From contig NZ_JAKKSL010000003.1 in assembly GCF_022669015.1 (NCBI RefSeq), forward strand, positions 248,001-312,000: DNA of 64,000 nt, in the 5' to 3' direction. This document shows, piece by piece, positions 28,493-38,794 of this stretch (position 1 is its first letter; each line of letters begins with the position of its first letter). This stretch comes from Colwellia maritima (lineage in GTDB: Bacteria > Pseudomonadota > Gammaproteobacteria > Enterobacterales > Alteromonadaceae). The position numbers were made by a program, and so were the translations under genes. The notes under the pieces are model-generated. The model did no database searches. It worked only from the letters and a program-made list of their open reading frames with translations, and was not told where the DNA came from.

Positions 28493-30115
28493 TTACTTTT
28501 CTGGCATAAAACTGTCTTCTTCTATCGAAAGGGCATAAGCTTTATATTCCATATCAGATTGCAAAATATGCTTAGCCATCCAATTATAAAGAAACATCCC
28601 TATTTTATGTTGTATATCGATATCATAATGAATAAGTCTATTTCTAAGCGCATTAAAATTATGCCTCAATTCTTCATGTTGTTTAATATGTTCATCCGTT
28701 GCAGGGTAATTAATTTGTCTTAATAAGTTTTCTTCCGATTCAAAATGCAAATCAATATAGGAAGACAAACTTTCAAAAAGAATAATGGCGGACTGTTTAT
28801 TGTCTTGTTTAAAAAACTCATTAATCATATCAAATAGTTCTTTATGCTGATTATCCATATCCGCATTGCCAACCGCGTATTCTGCATCCCAATGAATTTC
28901 AGACTGACCGAAACTTTCATCGTAAGTAAGCACATCTTCCGGATTTTTCACTGCATAGTTAACACTTGCTAATATCGCACTTTTTTTCAAAGGCTTAAGC
29001 AAATACCCACTTAATCCCTGCTCTATCCATTCTTTCATCACCGCTTTTTCAACATGATTAGCGTATGCGATAATAGGGACTTTATTACCTTTTTTACGGA
29101 TAGTTTTTGTAACATCAATACCATTAACGTTAGGTAAATCATAGGCAAGCAGCACTACATCGGGCTGAAATTTTGCTATTTGAGATAACGCTGATTTTCC
29201 GTCGTTCACTAATAAATATTTAAAAACAGTTTCTGAAAAAATTGCCTCTATGACTCGTGTAAACAAGTCTGATGGCTCAGCAATAAGTACTTTATAGCGA
29301 GACGTTATAAGTGGTAAGTCTTTTTCTTCAGTTGAGGTTAAAAGCTCAGCATTTACGCCTACAATTGTTTTGTTACTTTGCGTGTTATGCTTATTAACAC
29401 TCTGCTTTATTTTGTCATTGTTTAGTTTTAATTGGTTTAATTGAGTTAAAATATTTTGTATTTCAGAAGAAATGTTTTCATTCATTTCATCAAGGGACAA
29501 GCCAATTAGGTTTTGTAAAACCGTTTTTGCCTCCATGCCCTCTATCCCTGCAAAAGAATCATTGGTAGCCGACAGTAGGGTTTCACCACATTTATTAACT
29601 TCGTGGATAAACGACTTTTTAAGTGCTACACCGTGCTCAATACATGAGGCGAGTTGATCATCCCCTTCAGAAATAAGTATATCTAAACTATTATTTTTAT
29701 GACTATCGATTATCTTTAACTCTTGTAACAACACCGGCTTTAATCGATAAGGCTCATTTAACGGATTGATTATAACGTAATTATCGAATAAACCATTTTC
29801 ACAAGCTAAATAAGCGTTAAGCGTTTCACGATTGTTAATCAGTAATACTGCACTATGGGGCGCAATATTTTGTTCATATTCTTCCAAATAATCGATATAA
29901 AACTGTATTGTGTTTTTTACATCATTTGAAGATAATAGTAAAACTTTGGGCGCTAGCTTAGCTATCTCTTGCATTCTTTTTGGGTTATGTTTATATGCTT
30001 TAAAATCAAGCTCTAATTCCATAATTTGTTTAATAGCCGGTTCCACCACATCACGATCTTGATAAACCATAATTACGTCAGGTTGGTTAAGCACTCTCAT
30101 TGAGCTCACGGACAA
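28493..30115 (-). CDS. Pseudo-receiver/bacteriohemerythrin signalling protein
   Basis: The 540-residue protein has three parts. Residues about 10-135 look like a degenerate receiver fold. A central receiver domain (about 274-392) has lost its phospho-acceptor: alignment of DVVLLAYDLPNVNG with the usual xxLLDxxMPxxxG puts Ala324 where Asp should be, and the acidic pair reads AEPSD. The Lys of LLKP is kept. A C-terminal hemerythrin domain (about 406-535) has a complete diiron ligand set: His424, His457, Glu461, His476, His480, His516, Asp521. Hemerythrins bind O2 or NO. The gene overlaps the upstream PAS-GGDEF-EAL gene by 10 bp, so the two form one operon. A gas-responsive partner of that enzyme is inferred. 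Confidence 0.85.
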   Translation of the reverse strand: MSVSSMRVLNQPDVIMVYQDRDVVEPAIKQIMELELDFKAYKHNPKRMQEIAKLAPKVLLLSSNDVKNTIQFYIDYLEEYEQNIAPHSAVLLINNRETLNAYLACENGLFDNYVIINPLNEPYRLKPVLLQELKIIDSHKNNSLDILISEGDDQLASCIEHGVALKKSFIHEVNKCGETLLSATNDSFAGIEGMEAKTVLQNLIGLSLDEMNENISSEIQNILTQLNQLKLNNDKIKQSVNKHNTQSNKTIVGVNAELLTSTEEKDLPLITSRYKVLIAEPSDLFTRVIEAIFSETVFKYLLVNDGKSALSQIAKFQPDVVLLAYDLPNVNGIDVTKTIRKKGNKVPIIAYANHVEKAVMKEWIEQGLSGYLLKPLKKSAILASVNYAVKNPEDVLTYDESFGQSEIHWDAEYAVGNADMDNQHKELFDMINEFFKQDNKQSAIILFESLSSYIDLHFESEENLLRQINYPATDEHIKQHEELRHNFNALRNRLIHYDIDIQHKIGMFLYNWMAKHILQSDMEYKAYALSIEEDSFMPEK

Positions 30116-32171
30116 TCTTCCTTATTCTGTTGATTGGTTGTAGCTACAACCCTATATTTTTCGTTAAACGTCATAATCCATTGTTCAAAGTGATACGCGT
30201 TAAGTGGTTTACTGTATAGAAACCCTTGGTGATTATAACACCCTAATTCACATAATTTATCGGCTTGCTCTTGTGTTTCAATTCCTTCTGCAATTAGCTC
30301 AATATTAAATGTTTCCGACAATAATATTATTGCCTTAATAATAGCCGCATCATTCTTATCATGCTCAATATTATCAACGAAACATTTATCAATCTTCACA
30401 TTATCAATAGGTAAACTTTTTAGGCGTTGTAAAGACGAATACCCCGTACCAAAATCATCAATAGCCACTTTAATACCTAGCTTTCTTAAGGCACGTAAAA
30501 TAGGCGTGTGATGATTATTGTCTTCAGAAAAAACCGATTCAGTTACCTCAAGTTCAATAACATTACCAGGAAGCGACTCCTCTAATAAGATACGTTCAAC
30601 CTGAGAAAAAAGATCATTTCGGTCGAACTGTTTTAACGAAATATTTATTGCCATGGTGCCAGTAAAGAGATCGCTATCTCTCCATAGTTTTAATTGCTTA
30701 CAAGCATTTTTTAAAACAAAATAGCCAAGCTCTTTAATCGTGCCATTAGCCTCTGCAATGGGAATAAATAAATTAGGGGGATTATCCCCTGTTCTGGGTG
30801 TATCCAACGAATTAAACATTCAATACCATACACCTCATGACTTTTGGCATTAATTTGGGGTTGATACCACACTTCAAATTGTTCTTTTTCAATGGCTTTA
30901 TAAATTTCAGCATCAAGTTCTAAACGCCGTTTTATTAACTCTTTTTCTTTTGTATCAAAAAATAAATAGTGATTGCCTCCTGACTCTTTTACTTTCAACA
31001 TAGCAACATCGGCAAAGGTCACTAGCTCTTTAATATCGGTAGAATCCGCAGGAAATTGACTTACCCCAATACTGGCCGTTATTTTAAATGTACCATATTT
31101 TGTTTTAAATGGTTTTTCAAAAAATAATAGCATTTGTTTGCAAATGTTATCTAAATTTTTTATTGTTTTTTGCCCTTCAATAACAATAATAAATTCATCT
31201 ACGCCACTGCGCGCTACAATATCACTATCTCGTAATTTACCACCTAACCGATTAGCCACACTCTTTAATAGTTCATCGCCTGCTTCATGCCCTAATGAAT
31301 CATTAATAAATTTAAATCGGTCTAAATCACAAAAAAATACACAGAAGCAGGTAGGACTTTCTTTATGTGTTTCCGTTAAATATTCGAGTTTTTCAAATAA
31401 TAAATGCCTATTAGGTAAGCTAGTTAAAACGTCATGATATGCATGGAAATGTAATTCTTCTTCAGATTTTTTTCGGTTAGTGATATCCGAGAATTGACAA
31501 ATATAATTAGAAATTTCCCCAGTGCGATCTTTAATACTACTAATATTTGACCATTGAGGATAAATTTGCCCATTTTTACGTTTATTCCATATTTCGCCCT
31601 GCCAACAGCCTTTTTTTATCAACGCTTTCCAAAACCTTTGATAAAATTCTTTATCTTGTTTTCCTGAGCTAAGTACTGCGGGCGTTTTTCCTGTCACTTC
31701 AGCTTGTGTGAAACCCGTTATATCAGAAAAACTTTTATTCACTGTTTGTATACAACCTTGACTATCAGTCACGATAATAGCTTCGTAAGTTTGGTCAAAA
31801 ATTTGTTCAATAATCGATTGATTATATTGAGTTATATTTTCATAATTGACAGCTTTAACAAACAGCAAGGTTTGCTTTTTTCCTGCTAGGTATTGTGAGA
31901 AAAAAGACACCTCTACGGGAAGTTGCTTTCCCCTTTTATGTTTGATAATGGCATGAAAATGGCCACATGTAGGGTTATCATTACTTGCCTCAATTTTTGT
32001 CGCTAAAAAGGCGTCTATATTTTCAATTGAAGCCCCGAGTAACTCGTCTTTACTGCCGCCAGTCATTGTAAGGTATGGTTCGTTAACGTCTATTAACACC
32101 AAGTTTTGATCGAGTATTAAAACACCTGTGGTCACACAGCTTTGAATTAACGTTTTACCTACACCTTTCAT
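30106..32171 (-). CDS. PAS-PAS-GGDEF-EAL protein (one frameshift)
   Basis: Cytoplasmic c-di-GMP signalling protein of about 688 residues. Two PAS domains (about 8-115 and 120-235; the second has the NKSFSDITGFTQAEV pattern and a PAC segment QFSDITNRKKSEEEL), a GGDEF domain (about 240-400) and an EAL domain. The GGDEF site reads GVDEF (residues 323-327), so cyclase activity is doubtful. The EAL domain has ECLIRW, the key Glu in ELEVTES, DDFGTGYSS and AEGIET, so phosphodiesterase activity is likely. The frame breaks near 30778: CCCCC in place of CCCCCC splits HPEQGIIPPNLFIPIAEANG. A perfect 18-bp palindrome lies 38 bp upstream of the start. First gene of an operon with the hemerythrin protein. 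Confidence 0.88.
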
Positions 32172-32208
32172 AGCTTATATTCCTTAATCAACATAAAAAC
32201 GTGTGATA

Positions 32209-32226
32209 TACACTAAATTTAGTGTA
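32209..32226. promoter_or_regulatory. Perfect 18-bp palindrome, candidate operator
   Basis: TACACTAAATTTAGTGTA is fully self-complementary. It lies 38 bp before the start codon of the PAS-GGDEF-EAL/hemerythrin operon, where a repressor would overlap the promoter or leader. It does not match an operator I can name. Confidence 0.6.
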
Positions 32227-32295
32227 GTAAAGAAATATTAGGATGTACATTTTTGAATGCGTTAATTTAACAAAACCAGGTACTTAGTAATGTTA

Positions 32296-34279
32296 TTATT
32301 TTATCATTAGGGGTAAACTAACGGGTAATATTCCACGTGGTTTTTGCTTACCAAAAACAATAGAAATACTAGTATGGTACCCAGGACTATAAGGTGTGTT
32401 GCTAGCCATTTGATAAATACGATCATCAAAAGTAACTAAAATAGCGTCTGCTTTATCAAGATAAGGTTGTAACAAATAAGGTGAGCCTTTTGCCACCACT
32501 ACACTGGTTATTTTTTTCTGCTTTGCTTGATTTAATTGGAGAGTGAGTAACTGCTGATAACTGACCTTCTCTTGTTCACTCACTAAATAGGCTTGTGTGG
32601 AACGATCTTCTGCTCCTCCAATATCAACTAGACTCGCAATTTTGGTGTCAATGGTTGCTATGAGTAAATCTGCTTTTATTAACTTCTCAGCTTGTTTAAT
32701 TTGCGCCTGGGCATCAGCATCAGCTACCACGGTTGCGCTAATTTTTGGTGGTGTTAGCCCTAAGCTTGTCCAATGAGACCCAATGGCATGCTTTAAAGCG
32801 CCAAACTCTTGCCAGTTTAAAACAAACAGGTGAATACGTGTCATTTTCAAAACATCAAACGGTAACTTATGCCGTTCGTTAGTTAATAAAACGACTGCAT
32901 TATCGGCTAACGCTTGTTCAAGCTTCAAATGTTGCGGTTTAGCTATCAATTGCTCTGCGATAGCAACTTGTTCTGCCATGGAAATTTTTGGTAGCGTTAT
33001 AAATTTCGCCTTATAGCGATTAATACGTGCGAGTGATTGCGTAACTTCAGCTAATGAAAAAACATTATTATCACTTTTTTGTTGTAACATGTTAGCAACA
33101 GATTTAATGAACAAATAAAATTTGCCTATGTCCTCTTTAGTTCTTATTTTAAAAGGCATGACGGCCAAATCGGCACCAAGAACAAAGGTTTCAACAACGG
33201 CAGTTACTTCATCAAAATAATGCGCAATACCTGCCATATCCAGAGCATCTGTTGCAATAATGCCATCAAAATTCATTTTTTTCTTAAGAGTTTTGTTAAT
33301 ATTTTTCGTGACATAGTTCGGACGAATAATTTGCTCACCAAACATGTTTTCAACCGTTGTGTTATCGAGTGCCGGATATTGAATATGTGCGGTCATAATC
33401 ATCGCGGGAGAACTGTGTTTTATTGCCCACTGAAATGGTGCAATATCTTTCTTTTCTATTGTCGCTAAATCATGTAAAACTGAGGGTAAACCTAGATGAC
33501 TATCAACATGGGTATCGCCATGCCCTGGAAAGTGTTTCAAGGTAGCCATAATGCCTTGCTGTTGAAAGCCATTAACAGCCGCAACACCTAGCTCTGCTAC
33601 CTGTTGAGCATTTTCCCCAAAAGAACGAGTATTAATGACAGGATTATCAGCATTGGTATTAACATCTATAACAGGAGCATAGTTATTATTTATGCCGAGC
33701 AAGGTCAATTCTTTGCCAATTACTGTCCGGTATCCGTAGCGTACTTTGTACCATAATCTGGGTAAGTGGCACCAATAGCCATGTTGCCTGCAAATGAGGT
33801 TGCTTGTGGTAACCTCACAACCCTCCCCCTTCTTGATCTATAGAAATAATTAACGGTAATCCTGAATCTGATTGCACTGCGGCTTTTTGCAAGTCATGCG
33901 TTAACTGAATCACCTGCTTAGTTGAGACTAAATTTTCCGCAAAAAGAACCACACTACCGATACCTGATTTCGTGATCATCTCAGCTAAAGCTACTGGTAA
34001 TTTTGTCACGGGTTGTAAACAGGTTCCTTTTTTTGAATTGGCACTATCCGTGCAATAATAACGAATATCTAACGCTATTTTTGCGGCAATTTGTTTTTCT
34101 AAATCAGAAAAAAAACTCGATGATTCTTTCGCGTTTGTCATAGGTTTATTTGATACGTTATTGCCAGAAAAAGGTTGGCTAGAATAATTATTCGGTAATG
34201 AAAAACAATTACCGATATAAGTGAAACAAAAAAAAACAACAATCAATTTAAGACTATTGTTTAACGCTTTTACTTTCAT
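32296..34279 (-). CDS. Exported glycoside hydrolase family 3, NagZ-like beta-N-acetylglucosaminidase (two frameshifts)
   Basis: Predicted to remove GlcNAc from muropeptides or chitin-like sugars. An N-terminal signal peptide (about residues 1-27) is followed by a GH3 TIM-barrel: ISIDQEGG, then NYAPVIDVN and the NagZ subfamily motif KHFPGHGDTHVDSH, whose His/Asp act as catalytic dyad, and DALDMAG with the nucleophile Asp. A C-terminal GH3_C-type domain makes it about 660 residues, like secreted Bacillus NagZ and unlike the 340-residue cytosolic E. coli enzyme. Shifts are near 33818 (G5 for G6 in DQEGGRVVRLP) and near 33712 (one base lost before IGKELTLLG). It overlaps elbB by 4 bp. Confidence 0.87.
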
Positions 34280-34935
34280 TTACATAACGCCAAAACGTTT
34301 TTAACTAAGTTATTAATCCCTGACGCTGCTTCTGTTAGGGAAGTAGCTAACATATAGGCGGGTGTTGTCACTAATTTATGAGCATGATCAATAACGACTT
34401 CATCAACATTACAATTTTCATGTATTAAGCCTCTGGCTGTAATTAACGCGGCTGTCCCTTTATCGGTACCGATAGTACCTTGTACGCCTTTAGGATATAT
34501 AAGTGGCAACATGGAAGGGGCAATACACATATAACCGGCGGGCTTATCTGCTTTAGCAAACCCCTGACAAGCGGATAATACTTGAGTATTCACTTCGTAA
34601 TTATCACCATCTAAAGCAAAATTACATAAGTTTTTTGCTGCACCAAAACCACCAGGTACAATCAAAGCATCAAATTCTTGTGTTTGTAGGTCGACTAAAT
34701 CTTCTATGTTGCCACGGGCAATACGAGCAGATTCAACTAAAACATTTCGATTTTCTCCCTCACTTACCTCACCCGTTAAATGATTTATAACATGGTGCTG
34801 TGCAATATTGGGTGCAAAACAACGATAGCCGGCGCCATTTTGCTCTATCGCTAACAAAGTTAATACTGATTCATGAATTTCACTACCATCATACACACCA
34901 CAACCACTTAAAATTACCGCAACTTTTTTCATCAT
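34276..34935 (-). CDS. elbB: ElbB-type DJ-1/PfpI family glyoxalase
   Basis: A 219-residue protein of the DJ-1/ThiJ superfamily matching ElbB (isoprenoid biosynthesis-associated, glyoxalase activity reported for E. coli). It starts KKVAVILSGCGVYDGSEIHES with the family's Glu, has DALIVPGGFGAAKNLCNFA near residue 95, and carries the nucleophile-elbow cysteine equivalent in CIAPSMLP (about residue 139). The C-terminal VVIDHAHKLVTTPAYML is typical. It overlaps the neighbours by 4 bp on both sides (ATGA), so it is translationally coupled inside a mocR-bcr-elbB-GH3 operon. Frame intact. Confidence 0.88.
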   Translation of the reverse strand: MMKKVAVILSGCGVYDGSEIHESVLTLLAIEQNGAGYRCFAPNIAQHHVINHLTGEVSEGENRNVLVESARIARGNIEDLVDLQTQEFDALIVPGGFGAAKNLCNFALDGDNYEVNTQVLSACQGFAKADKPAGYMCIAPSMLPLIYPKGVQGTIGTDKGTAALITARGLIHENCNVDEVVIDHAHKLVTTPAYMLATSLTEAASGINNLVKNVLALCK

Positions 34936-36146
34936 TCATCCTTAGGGAGCATATTAGCCTTACCATTAAGCCAGTTTATTAATTGACATATTAGCACCAA
35001 CAATACAGAAAAAAACATCAATCCTGCAAATGGTAAAGCACTACCATCATAATAAAAAGCTAAAATAGGCCCCGCCATTGCACCAATACCAAATCGTAGG
35101 GTACCTATTACGGCGGTAGCTGTACCTGATTGTTCAGGAAACTTGGTTAACACTAAAGCATCAGCATTCACGGCAACCATTGAAATACTTCCCATCAATG
35201 GAATGATGGATAGCACAGTGTAAGAAAGAGGCATCCCTGTTAAATTAACAAAAAATAAGCCTGCAGAAGTAATAATCGATAAAATTAGCCCATACCACAA
35301 CATTTTTCTTGAGCCTTTTCGCACAACTAAACGGGTATTAATAAAATGCGCCAACATTAAGCCAAATACGTTCATTCCAAATAAAATACTAAAGCTAAAT
35401 TCAGAGACTTGATATACCGTTAAATAGACAAAGGGAATAGCCGTAATATAAGCAAAGAAAGCAAGTGAAACCATCATTGAACTAATAATATCTAAACGCG
35501 CTTCATTATTTGAAAACACAATTTTATAACGACCCAAAAAGTTTACTTGATTCTCTTTGTTCACTTGGGTTCGAGAAACATCAGGTAAATACCGCATAAC
35601 AAGCAATATTACGATTGCACTATAAAAAACCAACACATAAAAAATTAACTGCCAACTATGTGCAACTAATAAAATACTACCTATACTCGGCGCTATCATA
35701 GGAGCAAGCATCATAATCATTGACACATACGACAGCCCTTTTGCTGTATCCTTTTGATAATACTCACGAATTGTTCTGGGCACAACAACCGTTGCTGCAC
35801 TACTAATAAACGCTTGTATAAAACGTAATAGCAAAAACTGCTCAATATTAGTCACAAATGGTAATAATAAACTCGCAATTAAAAAGCCACTTATGCCAAA
35901 TAACACCATTTTCCTTCGTGAACTATTATCAGCCATAGGACCAAAGATAATTAAACCCAAGGCGAATCCCAACAAATAAATACTCAATGAATTTTGTATC
36001 ATTGGCATGTCTGTATTTAAATCCTCAGCCAATATAGGCATTGCAGGTAAATACATATCAATAGCTAACGGAGATAAAGCCATTATTGATGCAAGTAAGG
36101 GTAAGATTATTTTAAGTGATACTTGTGTCGAAGTGTCTAATTTCAT
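34932..36146 (-). CDS. Bcr/CflA-family MFS drug efflux transporter
   Basis: A 404-residue, 12-helix major facilitator. The Bcr/CflA signature is at the N-terminus: PLAIDMYLPAMPILAEDL near residue 26, then QNSLSIYLLGFALGLIIFGPMADNSSRRKMVLFG, which includes the MFS motif A (GPMADNSSRRK). A proton-driven exporter of amphipathic drugs, amino acids or dipeptides is expected from the family, but the substrate is unknown. The gene starts 14 bp after the MocR regulator stop and overlaps elbB by 4 bp. The MocR regulator may respond to a molecule it exports. Confidence 0.9.
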   Translation of the reverse strand: MKLDTSTQVSLKIILPLLASIMALSPLAIDMYLPAMPILAEDLNTDMPMIQNSLSIYLLGFALGLIIFGPMADNSSRRKMVLFGISGFLIASLLLPFVTNIEQFLLLRFIQAFISSAATVVVPRTIREYYQKDTAKGLSYVSMIMMLAPMIAPSIGSILLVAHSWQLIFYVLVFYSAIVILLVMRYLPDVSRTQVNKENQVNFLGRYKIVFSNNEARLDIISSMMVSLAFFAYITAIPFVYLTVYQVSEFSFSILFGMNVFGLMLAHFINTRLVVRKGSRKMLWYGLILSIITSAGLFFVNLTGMPLSYTVLSIIPLMGSISMVAVNADALVLTKFPEQSGTATAVIGTLRFGIGAMAGPILAFYYDGSALPFAGLMFFSVLLVLICQLINWLNGKANMLPKDE

Positions 36147-36160
36147 AATGATTTTTGCGA

Positions 36161-37616
36161 TTACTGTAATTGTTTATATGTATATTCAAACACTAATTTA
36201 CCTAATGCTTTCACTGCGTTTTCTACCTGTGTATTCCACTGCACACCAAAACTAATGCGCATAAAGTTAGCGTACTTTGCTGAAGGGGAAAATATGATAC
36301 CGGGAGCAAAGCTGACTCCGAGTTCTAATGCTTCTTGAAAAAAATCACTGGTATTAACGTGCGACTGACACCTAATCCACAACACGCTACCCCCTTGAGG
36401 TTTAGAAATGCAAACCTCCTTGGGAAAACTTTCGGCAATTAACGCTCGCATACGCTCACAATTATAAATTAATTTTTTTCTGAGCACGTTTAAATGTCGA
36501 TCATAGTCGCCACTTTGAATATATTCGTTTAATGTCCATTGCTGTAACAACGGTGTAGAGCATGATTGAGCGCGTTTCGTGCGTTTAGCTTGTTCTTCAT
36601 ATTTACCGGGTAACAACCATCCGATTCTATACCCTGGCGCCGCTGTTTTAGAAAATGAGGAGCACGTCATAACCAAGCCATCTTTCGAATATAGTTGCGC
36701 TTGGTCTGGGTTTACGTTCAGTAAAATACAGCTCGCTGTATACATCATCTTCTATTAACGGAATGCCTTTTTGTTCAAGTAAGCTAACCATGGCTTGTCG
36801 TTGCGTATCTGTTTTCATGGAACCCAATGGATTATTTATCGCCGAAGAAAACAAACACGCCTTAATTGGATGCTCTTGAATTGCCTTCGTTAAGTCATCT
36901 AAACAAACACCGTCTTCAGTGCAAGTATATATTTCTAATGCTTGCATACCCAAGGTTTCAATAAGCTCTATAATACCAAAGAAGCAAGGCGACTCTACCG
37001 CAATAACATCACCACGTTTAGCAACACATTGCAACGCAATAGACAAGGCTTCCTGCGCGCCATTAGTAATCACTATGTCATCAGGGTTAATAGCCACTCC
37101 TTGTTCTTGATAACGAAGCGCCAATTGCATACGTAGTTTGCAATCTCCTGTAACGGGTCCATAGCTAACAGCTTTTTCAGCGACTTTAGAAATAACAGCG
37201 CGCATTAATCTTGCCAGTGTTTTATCTGGAGGATTAGCCAAAATAGGGTTTGAAATACCTAAAGCAATAGTATCAGGCATATGCACAGCCTGATAAACCT
37301 GTTCAATCATATTACGACATTGTACGGTTGTCGGTGTACAATGAGACCATTTTTTAGGTCTAGGTTGTAACGTGCGTGCTTGCTCTGCCGTTAAATAATA
37401 ACCCGATTGGGGTCTAGCGCAAACACGCCCCTGACGCTCTAATTCAATATAAGCTTGCTTTACCGTTGGCACACTGATTTCAAATTGTCGACTTAACTTA
37501 CGTAAACTCGGTAATTTATCGCCAGGCAATAAAGCACCTGTTTTTTGTTGGTAGCCAATAAAGTCTATAACTTGTTGATATAAAAAAGCAGTTGATGATT
37601 TATCCAGTAATTGCAT
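36161..37616 (-). CDS. MocR/PdxR-type GntR regulator with aminotransferase domain (one frameshift)
   Basis: Transcriptional regulator made of an N-terminal GntR winged helix (residues about 10-75; LPSLRKLSRQFEISVPTVKQAYIELERQG) fused to a PLP-binding aminotransferase-I fold (about 110-485). Key PLP residues are ITNGAQEAL, DDVYSELYF and the Schiff-base lysine in SSFSKTAAPGYRIGW. The frame breaks near 36710: ERKPDQAQLY is disrupted by one extra base (CCC for CC after AAA). Repaired length is about 484 residues, normal for MocR proteins. It is divergent from an EamA permease, heads an operon with an exporter, and probably regulates both. Confidence 0.9.
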
Positions 37617-37639
37617 AACATAAGCCTTTGGAAAACAAA

Positions 37640-37647
37640 CTGTACAG
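37640..37647. promoter_or_regulatory. Small palindrome in the mocR-eamA intergenic region
   Basis: CTGTACAG sits in a wider imperfect palindrome (AACTGTACAGGTT), 24 bp before the mocR start. It is a candidate autoregulatory operator. The 162-bp intergene also carries TACTGTC at about 37696, which shares the CTGT core. Confidence 0.3.
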
Positions 37648-37778
37648 GTTCCATTTTCAATATTTTGTATATGTTATTAGAACAAATAATCACTATACTG
37701 TCATTCTCTATTTTAAAATTGCACAATAAAATGACGTACCGCTGTTATATCTAACCATCAGCAGTAAAAGGAAAAATA

Positions 37779-38693
37779 ATGAGTAATAGTATTCTATATC
37801 TACTTACCGTACTTATTTGGGGGTCTACTTGGATTGCCATTAATTATCAACTGGGCGATGTTGCTCCCGAAGCATCTGTGTCATATCGATTTTTACTTGC
37901 TGCAATTATTTTATTTGTTTTTGTCAAAGTAAAACATTTGCCGATGCTGTTTTCTTTGAAACAACATGCTTTGTTTGCTGCTTTTGGCGTTTGCTTGTTT
38001 GGCATGAACTATTTATTGCTTTATAACGCCCAACAACACATTAATTCAGCATTAAGCTGTATTGCCTTTTCAACGTTAATGCTAATGAATATAATTAACG
38101 CCAAAGTTTTTTTTAAAACACATATCACCAAACAAGTCTATTTCGGTGGCGCTTTTGGCTTATTTGGTATTGTGACACTTTTTTGGCCACAATTAACTGA
38201 TGTACACTTAGGTACGGCAACCTTTTTGGGCTTAGGGCTGTGTTTATTAGGCACCTTTTCTGCTTCGATGGGGAATATGCTATCCATCAAAAATCAAAAA
38301 AATCATATTCCCATTGTTCAGGCCAATGCATGGGGAATGCTGTATGGTGCTATTTTCACTAGCTTAGCCGTGGTAGTACAAGGTAAACAATTCACTTTTT
38401 CATTTGAACCGGCTTATTTAACCTCGTTGGTCTACTTATCACTTTTTGGCTCTGTAATCGCTTTTGGTTGTTATTTAAGCTTGATGACACGTATTGGCTC
38501 TCACAAAACCTCGTACGCGAATATTATTTTTCCGGCTATTGCGGTATTAATCTCAACCGTTGTCGAGGGGTTTGCTTGGAGTGAATACACAGTAATTGGG
38601 CTAAGCTTCGTTTTATTAGGCAACATAGTGGTACTAACCAAAACAGAAACATTACAGCGGTTATTCAGCTTTAAACAAGCAGCAAAAGTTTAA
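37779..38693 (+). CDS. EamA/DMT-family permease
   Basis: A 304-residue inner-membrane protein with ten hydrophobic helices in two EamA repeats. Repeat one begins LLTVLIWGSTWIAINYQLGDVAPEASVSYRFLLAA, the classic DMT start (WGSTW and the E-x-SYRFL pattern). Repeat two is around FLGLGLCLLGTFSASMGNMLSIK. Family members export amino acids or metabolites; the substrate here is unknown. The gene is divergent from the MocR regulator (162 bp apart), an arrangement typical of MocR-controlled transporters. AAAAGGAAAAATA precedes the ATG. A strong terminator follows. Confidence 0.9.
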   Translation: MSNSILYLLTVLIWGSTWIAINYQLGDVAPEASVSYRFLLAAIILFVFVKVKHLPMLFSLKQHALFAAFGVCLFGMNYLLLYNAQQHINSALSCIAFSTLMLMNIINAKVFFKTHITKQVYFGGAFGLFGIVTLFWPQLTDVHLGTATFLGLGLCLLGTFSASMGNMLSIKNQKNHIPIVQANAWGMLYGAIFTSLAVVVQGKQFTFSFEPAYLTSLVYLSLFGSVIAFGCYLSLMTRIGSHKTSYANIIFPAIAVLISTVVEGFAWSEYTVIGLSFVLLGNIVVLTKTETLQRLFSFKQAAKV

Positions 38694-38747
38694 TGTAAAT
38701 GGCATGCTTTAATGAATAATAAAGCCAAAGATATGTGCCAATAGCAT

Positions 38748-38783
38748 ACGACATAGTGGCTCCTTCCTGCTATGTCGTTTTTT
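38748..38783. terminator. Terminator between eamA and the symporter gene
   Basis: ACGACATAG (38748-38756) pairs with CTATGTCGT (38770-38778) around 13 nt, then TTTTT. It ends the plus-strand eamA transcript and lies just before the end of the convergent symporter locus. Confidence 0.85.
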
Positions 38784-38794
38784 ATACACGTTAT

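Noticed and set aside
31138..31437. Plus-strand 99-codon ORF inside the PAS-GGDEF-EAL gene
   Set aside because: It is antisense to the GGDEF domain, which has clear family motifs on the minus strand.
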